Assembly: GCA_964551875.1 (NCBI GenBank)
Contig: CAZKEV010000002.1
Coordinates: forward strand, 44,721 to 108,720
Direction of reading: 5' to 3'
Length of the DNA stretch: 64,000 nucleotides
Source of the DNA: JACTUA01 sp964551875
Lineage (GTDB): Archaea > Halobacteriota > Methanomicrobia > Methanomicrobiales > JACTUA01
A program made the position numbers and the translations under genes. The notes beneath the pieces are model-generated. The model saw only the letters and a program-made list of their open reading frames with translations, did not search any database and was not told where the DNA came from. Of the stretch, positions 48,212-55,492 are shown in pieces. The stretch's first letter is position 1, and every line of letters begins with the position of its first letter.

Positions 48212-49192
48212 ATGAGAACTCCGTTCAGTGAGAAGTTTGCCCGGGGTCTGGTCGGGATCCTGGACAAAGCGGCGTGGAGCGAGGATCTTCATCCCCGCGA
48301 CGAGTCGGGGAGGTGGGCGGAGGTCCCCGGCCTCGGAACTCCCAAGGGGCCGGTGGAGATCTTCGACGAGAAGGAGCTTCGGGAGACGCTTCCGCAGACC
48401 AAGACGGGGAAGCAGTTTTTCGAGGGGGTCAACGTCGATTTGATCCGGCACGCGTTCAAGTACGACGAGAAGTTCGGGGGGATCAAGGCGCTCGTCATCA
48501 AGAAGGATGGGATGAGGACGTATCGCTACACGGACGAGCACAACCAGAAGAAGTCGGAGAAGAAGTTCAAGAAGCAGGGGAGGATGGACGGGGTGATCGA
48601 ACCTCTTCGGGGTCAGGTCGAGAAGGACCTGATTTCCAAGGACGAGAATAAGAGGGCGTCGGCGACCATCGTGAAGATCATCGACACGACCACGATGCGC
48701 GTTGGAGGGGGCCGTTCCGAGGAGCGAACGGGTTCAAGCGGGGCGTCCACTTTGAAGCCCGAGCACTTCTCGGAGAACCCGGACGGGTCTCTCCGGGTGC
48801 AGTTCAAGGGCAAGAGCGGGGTGGAATGGGATCGGTCGATCACCGACCCCGCGCTCGTGAAGAACATCAAGGGGTTCATGGAGGGGAAGAAGCCGGGGGA
48901 GAACGTATTTCCAATCGGGCCGGGCGACGTGAACGGCTACCTTCGCAGGTGGAAGGTCACGGCCAAGGACTTCAGGACGTTCCACGCGAGTAGGTTTACG
49001 TCGAAGAATCTTGAGGAACTTCCCGAGCCGAAGACGGCGAAGGAGGCCAAGGCCAACGTGAAGGCGGCGATCGAGAAGACGGCGGAGTTCCTGGGGCATA
49101 CGCCCTCGGTCTGCAAGTCGGCGTACATCAACCCCTTCATCATCCAGACGTATCTCGCGAAGGTCGCGGAGAGGAAAGGAAAGCGGGCATGA
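48212..49192 (+). CDS. DNA topoisomerase IB with N-terminal targeting-type leader
   Basis: Residues 1-20 are MRTPFSEKFARGLVGILDKA, followed by HPRDESGRW. The rest is a type IB topoisomerase core: R163 (MRVGG), K199/K201 (FKGKSG), R255 and H258 (FRTFHAS) and nucleophile Tyr305 (SAYINPF). Such enzymes relax supercoils by nicking one strand. Fusion to the leader shared by later genes suggests that the enzyme is packaged and injected, perhaps to act on incoming DNA. GAGG precedes the ATG. Confidence 0.88.
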   Translation: MRTPFSEKFARGLVGILDKAAWSEDLHPRDESGRWAEVPGLGTPKGPVEIFDEKELRETLPQTKTGKQFFEGVNVDLIRHAFKYDEKFGGIKALVIKKDGMRTYRYTDEHNQKKSEKKFKKQGRMDGVIEPLRGQVEKDLISKDENKRASATIVKIIDTTTMRVGGGRSEERTGSSGASTLKPEHFSENPDGSLRVQFKGKSGVEWDRSITDPALVKNIKGFMEGKKPGENVFPIGPGDVNGYLRRWKVTAKDFRTFHASRFTSKNLEELPEPKTAKEAKANVKAAIEKTAEFLGHTPSVCKSAYINPFIIQTYLAKVAERKGKRA

Positions 49193-49344
49193 ATCCGAAG
49201 CCGGAAACGCAGGAGGAACGGGAGGCCAGCGAGCAGGCGTACCGGAAGTGGATCCGGGAAGAGATGGAGCTTACCGAGTTCGTGAACCCGGACGCTGCCG
49301 ACGACGACATCCCCGAAGAGGACACCGAGGGGGACGACGAATGA
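49189..49344 (+). CDS. Small acidic protein, 51 aa
   Basis: ATGA overlaps on both sides. Reads MNPKPETQEEREASEQAYRK and ends in a run of Asp/Glu. Translationally coupled between topoisomerase and ADP-ribosyltransferase. It could be a scaffold peptide, chaperone or immunity protein for a neighbour; unproven. Confidence 0.6.
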   Translation: MNPKPETQEEREASEQAYRKWIREEMELTEFVNPDAADDDIPEEDTEGDDE

Positions 49345-50960
49345 GAACCCGCTTCAGCGAGAAGTTCGCGCACGGGCTCCTCGGATCTCTTCTCAAGGTG
49401 GAGTTCGAGGAGGCGGAACACCCCCGCGATGCTTCGGGTCGCTGGGCTCCGAAGGGCGCGGGGGCTGTCGCGGTCGCCAGCGGGGTTCCCTGGGTGGAGG
49501 GTAGAGGCGCAAGAGACATCGAGAGGCAGGTGAGGCTGGAGAAGGAGAGGGTGGAGGCGATCGACAAGATCTCGAACCTGATCAACACGGGGACGATGCT
49601 CTCTTCGCCCGATGTGTGGAACGACTTGACCGACGACGAGAAGCAGAAGGCCAAGGAGAAGTACGTTTCGGTAAAGGTGCGGGATACGCTCGTCACCGAA
49701 GCCCAGAGGGAGTTTACGGACAAGGACTATGGGGACATTGGCAGGAGGATTCTGGATTCCGGGGGTTTCCAAAAAATCCGAAACGTACTCACCGATAAGG
49801 ATTTCAAGGATGTTTTGACGTGGGGGGCGGCCCACTTTGAACTTTCCAACTCCCTTGTAGAACGCGGGGTTCCTCTCGTGATGGCTCGGGACGCCGAAAG
49901 CTTCCTTCATGGAAATGCGTTTCGGGAAGCCGTTACCAGAGAGGCCATCACCCGAATAGAGAACCTCCCTCCTCAATTGAAGGATGAGGCCAAGACTGAA
50001 GCAGAGACGACGTGGGGCGACATGATAGAAGAAGATTGGATGGCTTACGCAAGGAGGGCCGGGGTGACCGGCCCAAGGACCGTTCGGATAGAGGAGCCCC
50101 AGAAGTACAATCTGGTCGATAGTGAAGACGACCCCAAGGGTTACGCCAAGACGCGGAAGTTTGCGAACGGGGTGGTCAACCAGAGATTCAAAGACGTTCT
50201 CCTCGAACGCAAGATCAGAAGCGTTGGCCTTTCGATCGAAAGCGTTAGCCATTTTGATTCTGGTTATTTCGTGGAAAACGTCTGGAACGCCTGGAAGGAG
50301 TCCAGCGGTTCCGACTCATCTCTTCTGTTTCAACACGCTGCGGCCCTGGAACTTGGGGCAAATTCGAGGATTCACGAATCCAGAATTAAAGACATGGATC
50401 CCGAGGAATTGAAAATCACACGCGCCTACGTCCGGGCGCAGTGGGAGACGACTCAATTCCTCCTCAGCAGGTCGGGGGAGACCGACGTCTCCTTGTATCG
50501 AGCGGTGATTCTTGAGGAGGGGGATATCGGGAAAAAGGCTGTCGGCGGGGCCTATTACAATCGTCTTCCTGAAATCCGGCTTCAGCAGAACGGTCTTTCC
50601 TCTTGGACGGCAGATCCCGAGGTCGCCAACAGCTGGGACGGGATGAATATAGTAGCAGAGCATCCGATACGGGTTGTTTTGAGGGCGAGGGTTCCGGCGA
50701 CGGCGGTGTTCTCTCTTCCGGTTCACGGCAAGAACATTGCGTCGGAGAAGGAGGTGGTTGTGGCAGGTACTCCGTGGAAGGCGTGGGATGCGTGGGAAAC
50801 CGAGGCTCCTCGATTCGTGGATGTTCCCTTGGAGAAGGACAAGGGAGGCCCCATCCAGCAGCACGAGGCCACGGAGAAGGGCTTCGTCGTCGACCTGAAC
50901 GATCCGAAGATCGCGGGGAAGGAGCACTGGCTGAAGCCGAAGACCAAGGGCAAGAAGTAG
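49341..50960 (+). CDS. R-S-E ADP-ribosyltransferase with leader, 539 aa
   Basis: Leader MRTRFSEKFAHGLLGSLLKV, then HPRDASGRW. The C-terminal domain has R387 (SLYRAV), S420-S-W-T (the STS-type strand) and E469-K-E471, the ExE motif: the R-S-E class that transfers ADP-ribose from NAD to protein, often Arg. The 300-residue helical middle is of unknown role. In T4 the packaged Alt protein has the same activity and modifies host RNA polymerase, so a similar role is plausible. Confidence 0.8.
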   Translation: MRTRFSEKFAHGLLGSLLKVEFEEAEHPRDASGRWAPKGAGAVAVASGVPWVEGRGARDIERQVRLEKERVEAIDKISNLINTGTMLSSPDVWNDLTDDEKQKAKEKYVSVKVRDTLVTEAQREFTDKDYGDIGRRILDSGGFQKIRNVLTDKDFKDVLTWGAAHFELSNSLVERGVPLVMARDAESFLHGNAFREAVTREAITRIENLPPQLKDEAKTEAETTWGDMIEEDWMAYARRAGVTGPRTVRIEEPQKYNLVDSEDDPKGYAKTRKFANGVVNQRFKDVLLERKIRSVGLSIESVSHFDSGYFVENVWNAWKESSGSDSSLLFQHAAALELGANSRIHESRIKDMDPEELKITRAYVRAQWETTQFLLSRSGETDVSLYRAVILEEGDIGKKAVGGAYYNRLPEIRLQQNGLSSWTADPEVANSWDGMNIVAEHPIRVVLRARVPATAVFSLPVHGKNIASEKEVVVAGTPWKAWDAWETEAPRFVDVPLEKDKGGPIQQHEATEKGFVVDLNDPKIAGKEHWLKPKTKGKK

Positions 50961-50963
50961 TTT

Positions 50964-50978
50964 CGCAAACGGTTTGCG
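50964..50978. promoter_or_regulatory. 15-bp near-palindrome, copy 5 (intergenic)
   Basis: CGCAAACGGTTTGCG four bases after the ART stop codon, followed by GAGAGGATTT exactly as at the 60753 copy. The rest of the 99-base gap contains AAGGAG at 51017-51022 but no supported gene. Confidence 0.78.
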
Positions 50979-51059
50979 GAGAGGATTTGGAACCTCCACC
51001 TTTCGCATCGGTTTAAGGAGTGGCAGAATAGAGCGGGTACTTGGGAGCGAAGGGCGACC

Positions 51060-51341
51060 ATGCGAAACATCTTCAGCGAGATCGTCGGGGGCCGGTTGGT
51101 CCGATCCCTGGAGAAGGAAGCCGCGCCCGAGGGGGAGACCCAACTCGCCAAGGGCATCAAGGTGGAGCGCGAGCACGAGGATCTCTACCGGCACCTCTGC
51201 AAGGAGTTCCCGGACCTCGCTTCGTTTATGTCCCTTGACGAGTTCGCGGAATGGATTACCAAGGCTCACTTCCGTGAGTTCGAGGACTACTACATCCGGC
51301 TCGAAAAGATGGAAGCCGAGGGCAAGGCCAAGAAGGCATAG
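51060..51341 (+). CDS. Short leader-bearing protein, 93 aa
   Basis: Starts MRNIFSEIVGGRLVRSLEKE, the same leader type, but lacks a linker motif and continues as a helical domain (HEDLYRHLCKEFPDLASFMS). It may be a small cargo or scaffold-like element. Confidence 0.65.
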   Translation: MRNIFSEIVGGRLVRSLEKEAAPEGETQLAKGIKVEREHEDLYRHLCKEFPDLASFMSLDEFAEWITKAHFREFEDYYIRLEKMEAEGKAKKA

Positions 51342-51350
51342 GAGGATCGG

Positions 51351-52283
51351 ATGCGGACGAAGAGCAGCGACCTGTGGCTCAAGCGGCTCGGAAGTGCCCT
51401 CGCGGGTTCCACTGCCAGGGAGGTGACGAAGGACTTCCTGGAGAAGGGGGGGCCTGGCAGCGGGCATCACGGCCACGCCGGGCGGCCCGGGCAGGTCGGA
51501 GGTTCGGTTTCCGGCGGCGTCGCGGTCGGTCGGGCGGACTCCCCCGAGGCGGACGAGCACTTCAAGTTCTCGGGCACGGCGGAGCTCTCCAGGGCGAGCG
51601 GGCGCAACGTCAAGCTCGCCATGAGCGACGCGAGCGGTGGGAAGGGGTTCGAGGTTCACGGCGCGGTCGACAAGAAGGGCAACATCAAGAAGGGCAAGTG
51701 TTCCCTTCGGGTCGGCGGTGAGACCGTGGAGATCGACCACGACGAGCTCCACGCCATCCGGTCCAAGATGCGCTACATGAACATGATCAACGAGCGCGGG
51801 GTGACGGAGATCGCGGGCAAGCCCATCACCAGGGGGAACGCCCTGGAAGTCACAGCCGATGGAAAGAAGGTCTCCATCCCGGTCAACGCCGACACGGTCA
51901 AGGAGTTCGACGAGGCCGCGAAGATGGCGCGGTCCGAGGGGCTGTCCTTCACGGGGGAGAGCAAGCGCGAGGTCGGAGAGGCGGTGAGGGCGATGGGGAC
52001 GCGGAGCCCTATCAGCGTCGTGAAGGACCGGGGCTTCTCCAAGGCGGGGCAGCTGGCGGCCTTCATGGGGCACTCCAACCTGCTCTCCGAGCGGGCCATG
52101 CGGGGTATCGTCGATGGCAAGAAGGAGCCCAAGGCGCAGCGATACCTCTCGAAGGTCGTGGACAAGATCCAGATGCACCGCGCATCCGGGCACGACGCCC
52201 GCAAGGAGATGTCCGGGACGCAGGCCATGAAGGAGTACAAGCGGGCGGCAGTCTGGATGACCGCCTTCATGAGGAGGAAGTAG
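51351..52283 (+). CDS. Leader-bearing protein with GPGSGHHGHAG linker, 310 aa
   Basis: Leader MRTKSSDLWLKRLGSALAGS, then EKGGPGSGHHGHAGRPGQVG, a linker typical of phage head-associated and effector proteins. The C-terminal 200 residues are mixed alpha/beta and basic, with no catalytic motif I recognise. Good ribosome-binding site (AGGAGG). Confidence 0.65.
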   Translation: MRTKSSDLWLKRLGSALAGSTAREVTKDFLEKGGPGSGHHGHAGRPGQVGGSVSGGVAVGRADSPEADEHFKFSGTAELSRASGRNVKLAMSDASGGKGFEVHGAVDKKGNIKKGKCSLRVGGETVEIDHDELHAIRSKMRYMNMINERGVTEIAGKPITRGNALEVTADGKKVSIPVNADTVKEFDEAAKMARSEGLSFTGESKREVGEAVRAMGTRSPISVVKDRGFSKAGQLAAFMGHSNLLSERAMRGIVDGKKEPKAQRYLSKVVDKIQMHRASGHDARKEMSGTQAMKEYKRAAVWMTAFMRRK

Positions 52284-52284
52284 G

Positions 52285-52572
52285 ATGGAGATGCCGAAGG
52301 TCCTGGAGCGGTTCCTTTCCGACTCGCAGTGGGATGGGCTGAAGCTCGAAAGCCTCCCGAAGGAGGACCGCGACGACGTCGTGGGCTTCCTCGTGGACGT
52401 TTTCACTGGGGAGAGCCCGGACTCCTGGGATAAGGACGACATCGCCGAGGTGGTCCTGGCTGCCAAGGAGGTGGCGGGGATGCTGCGCGAGGAGATCGAC
52501 GAGACGATTTCCAACGACGATCTGGTGGCGGCGGCCCAAACGGCGGAGGTCCTTCCCGGAGCCGAGAAGTAG
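52285..52572 (+). CDS. Hypothetical acidic protein, 95 aa
   Basis: ATG one base after the previous stop. Helical and acidic, no leader. Possibly a partner of a neighbouring cargo protein. Unknown. Confidence 0.6.
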   Translation: MEMPKVLERFLSDSQWDGLKLESLPKEDRDDVVGFLVDVFTGESPDSWDKDDIAEVVLAAKEVAGMLREEIDETISNDDLVAAAQTAEVLPGAEK

Positions 52573-52611
52573 CGCGGAGAAACGACACCCCCAAGTGAGC
52601 GGAGGTGATAG

Positions 52612-52893
52612 GTGGAGAAAACAACTCCTTGTCCGGTGTGCCAGAAGCCCATGGTGTTTGCCAAGTTCGATCCGGGGCCGTTCAAGGAGCGGGCGAAGAA
52701 CGGGGAGATCATCGAAACCGTTCACGTCTACTTCGGGTGCCCGGACGACAACTGCAAGACGGTCATCCGGCTCCGATACCGCAAGGACGGCAAGGAGGGC
52801 GACCTCTGGCGGACGATGAAGGCGCGGCGGGCGGGGCACGGCAGGCCCATCGTGACGGACTTCGGAGGAGCCTTCGACAAGATTCAAGGCTGA
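52612..52893 (+). CDS. Zinc-ribbon protein, 93 aa
   Basis: CPVCQKPM and FGCPDDNCK give two Cys pairs. GTG after GGAGGTGATAG. Lacks the leader. Function unknown. Confidence 0.6.
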   Translation: MEKTTPCPVCQKPMVFAKFDPGPFKERAKNGEIIETVHVYFGCPDDNCKTVIRLRYRKDGKEGDLWRTMKARRAGHGRPIVTDFGGAFDKIQG

Positions 52894-52897
52894 CACA

Positions 52898-54871
52898 ATG
52901 AAGACGACCAAGTGCGCCATGTTCACCAAGGGCTTTCTCCATGCGTTGGAGAAGGCCGAGTGGCAGGAGGAGCTTCACCCGCGAGACGCGACGGGGAAGT
53001 GGTCCGACAAGCCGGGAGAGGTCGCGGTCGCGGAGCGGAAGCAGGAAGGGAAGCTGGCCGGTGAGGCACGGGAGCTTCGTCGGCAGATGTCCGACCTCCG
53101 TGCTGCCGGGATGGCGACCCAGGCGCGGGCGGTCGAGGACGAGCTGAAGCTGATCAACCAGAGGCAAGGGGTCGCCAGGGCGGCGTCCCTCCCTCCTCAG
53201 CTTCAGCGGCCTGAACCTCCTCCTCCTCCGAAGCCCGCCCCCGAGGCGAAGGATCCTCTTCGGCACATGCGTCCTGCGGAGCGCGACAAGGAGTCGATGC
53301 GGATTCGGGAGATGGGGGATGCCGAGCTCCGTCTTCGCATGAGGAAGATCACGAATCCGCAGAAGCTGAAAAACTTTGCGGACGTCCTGGAGGACAAGAA
53401 CTACCACCAGATGGCGGGGGAGGCCAGGGAAAAGCTCAGGAAGATGGGATTCGACGCGGCGGGGAGACCCGTTAGGGCCGGGGAGCCCGCCCCAAGGATT
53501 CGTACCCCCGTGGCACCTGTTCCCCCCGTGCGGGTACGTCCTGCTGCTCCTGCTGCTCCAAGACCCGCCCCCCCGGCTCCGAGGCCCGCTCCTCCAGCGC
53601 CCGCGCCCGTTCCTCCCCCGGTTCCGCAGGTTGTCCCGCTTCGCAGGGCGTCCCCGGCGGAGAGGGCTCACGAGCTGGACAGGGTTGCGAAGATGGATCG
53701 GGAGAAGCTCCTGCGGAGGATCAATTCGGTTGAGATTCCACAGAAGCTGAAAAATTTCGCGGATGCCCTGGCCGATCGGGGTCACCCCAATCTCGCCCGC
53801 TTCGCTCGCGAGAAGCTGCTGAAGAAGGGCTGGAACGCAGACGGGAGTCCGGTTAGGGCTGGGGCTCCTGCTCCTGCCCCCGCGAGACCCGTTTTCCCGA
53901 GACCTCAACCAAGGCCGGGGGGGCCTTTCGCCGTGTTCCACGAACCAGCACCTGCCCCTCCTCCAGCACCTGGACCGCAATGGCCGAGGGCGGTGATAGA
54001 TCCCAAACAACAGGGGGCGGTCAACACGAAACCCGAGACGATCCGCGCTGCGGCTCAGCTCAACAAGAGCTCGATCAAGGACTTCATTGTTGGGCAGAAG
54101 GAGATGATCGGAGGGGGAATCGGGGAGACCCACAGGATTCAATTCAAGGACGGGACATTCGCGGCATGGAAGCCGGGGAAGGGGGCTGGGCTGGAGAAGG
54201 CCAGGGAAGGTACTCCGGAACAGAGGGCGCGTGGGAAGAATGGTGTTAGAGGCAGCCTCAACGCGTCCATTCCCGAATGCGAAAGGGATCTTGCGTCCTA
54301 CAAGATCAGCGAGGCGATGGGGATGGGTATCGTTCCCTACGTGGAGAAGGCGGACATCGGTTTGGGCTCGGGTGGTGAGGGTCACCTGATGGCCTGGGTG
54401 GACGGGGAAGAGGCGATCAAGGTTCACGGCCAGTACAAGATTGATGCCAGGGAAGGCCATCCCGACCTCCACCGGATCGCCGCGCTCGACTTTATCACCG
54501 GCCAAACGGACAGGCACGACAAGAATTTCATGCGAGGGAAGGACGGCAGGTACTACGCGATCGACAACGGGTTGGCCTTCCCGATTGACTCCAAGGTCTA
54601 TCCGTACATTTCGTACCCGCACGAGAGGATCACGGGGCAGGACATCCACCCCGACGTCAAAGAGGAGATTGCGAAGCTCACCCCTGCGAAGATTCGGTCG
54701 GCTATGGAAAAGGGAGGGTTCAAGGACGAGGATATCGAGGGGGCGATTGCACGTCATGCGGTTCTCCGTTCCAAGGATAGGTGGGAGAAACCCGATTACT
54801 CTGGATTCAGCTGGACAAAAGAAGCCTCCGAGATTGCCAAGAAGGCCATGCAGCTCCGGGGTCACCAATAG
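52898..54871 (+). CDS. Leader-bearing HipA/PI-kinase-like protein, 657 aa
   Basis: Leader MKTTKCAMFTKGFLHALEKA, then HPRDATGKW. Two copies of a helical module follow (about 130-200 and 250-315), each with PQKLKNFAD and ending in (G/S)(R/S)PVRAG, separated by Pro/Ala-rich linkers. The C-terminal 300 residues resemble HipA/PI3-4-kinase-like folds: GGGIGETHRIQFKDG as glycine loop, D538RHDKN543 as catalytic loop, D556N as metal ligand. A protein or lipid kinase activity is inferred. Confidence 0.7.
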   Translation: MKTTKCAMFTKGFLHALEKAEWQEELHPRDATGKWSDKPGEVAVAERKQEGKLAGEARELRRQMSDLRAAGMATQARAVEDELKLINQRQGVARAASLPPQLQRPEPPPPPKPAPEAKDPLRHMRPAERDKESMRIREMGDAELRLRMRKITNPQKLKNFADVLEDKNYHQMAGEAREKLRKMGFDAAGRPVRAGEPAPRIRTPVAPVPPVRVRPAAPAAPRPAPPAPRPAPPAPAPVPPPVPQVVPLRRASPAERAHELDRVAKMDREKLLRRINSVEIPQKLKNFADALADRGHPNLARFAREKLLKKGWNADGSPVRAGAPAPAPARPVFPRPQPRPGGPFAVFHEPAPAPPPAPGPQWPRAVIDPKQQGAVNTKPETIRAAAQLNKSSIKDFIVGQKEMIGGGIGETHRIQFKDGTFAAWKPGKGAGLEKAREGTPEQRARGKNGVRGSLNASIPECERDLASYKISEAMGMGIVPYVEKADIGLGSGGEGHLMAWVDGEEAIKVHGQYKIDAREGHPDLHRIAALDFITGQTDRHDKNFMRGKDGRYYAIDNGLAFPIDSKVYPYISYPHERITGQDIHPDVKEEIAKLTPAKIRSAMEKGGFKDEDIEGAIARHAVLRSKDRWEKPDYSGFSWTKEASEIAKKAMQLRGHQ

Positions 54872-54898
54872 GGCTCGCGGGGGCGAGAGGAGGACGAG

Positions 54899-55234
54899 AT
54901 GTTGGTCGGTCTTCAGATTTTTCGGATGGGCGACGACCTGGAGCTCGATTTCGAGTTTGGGCTCGACTACGATGATCTCTCCAAGGCGGTCGTCGTGGTC
55001 GGAGCAGACCAGGAATACGTCAAGCAGGTCATGTCGGAGGGGGTGAGGATCGACGGCGGGGATGACGAGATGATCGACCTCCTCGGGAAGGAGACGGGTG
55101 TCTCCCTTCCTCACGTTTCGGGGGGCAAGATCGTTTATTACAAGCCGGACCAGGGGGAGAAATTCCTTCAGGCGCTCTACATCCGTTGGGGGAGGAACAC
55201 GGGCTACTCCTCTTCCAAGCCGATCATGGAGTAG
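54899..55234 (+). CDS. Hypothetical acidic protein, 111 aa
   Basis: ATG after GAGGAGGACG. Beta-rich start with many Asp/Glu, no leader. Unknown; a phage structural or immunity role is possible. Confidence 0.6.
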   Translation: MLVGLQIFRMGDDLELDFEFGLDYDDLSKAVVVVGADQEYVKQVMSEGVRIDGGDDEMIDLLGKETGVSLPHVSGGKIVYYKPDQGEKFLQALYIRWGRNTGYSSSKPIME

Positions 55235-55237
55235 GCG

Positions 55238-55492
55238 ATGCAAACGGTCTTCAGCAAGAAGATGTCGGATCTCCTTAGCCGCGCCCTTTCCGACGAGGAT
55301 GATGGCGAGCCGAGGAGGAAGCGTCTTCCGAAGCCCGCGAGGGAGGCGATGCCTCTGAATCCAGCGAGGCCCCCAAGACCTCCCCACCCCCCGAGGGGGA
55401 AGCAGTTGAGAGTCAAGCCTCGTGCGGTCGAATCCCCGAGGTTGAGATTGATAAAGCTTCCGATGCTCGTGAGACCAGGAGGACAGCCGTGA
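55238..55492 (+). CDS. Short leader-bearing Arg/Pro-rich protein, 84 aa
   Basis: Begins MQTVFSKKMSDLLSRALSDE, the same leader pattern, and continues as a basic Pro/Arg-rich tail suited to binding nucleic acid, as expected for a DNA-condensing internal protein. No globular domain is apparent. Confidence 0.6.
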   Translation: MQTVFSKKMSDLLSRALSDEDDGEPRRKRLPKPAREAMPLNPARPPRPPHPPRGKQLRVKPRAVESPRLRLIKLPMLVRPGGQP

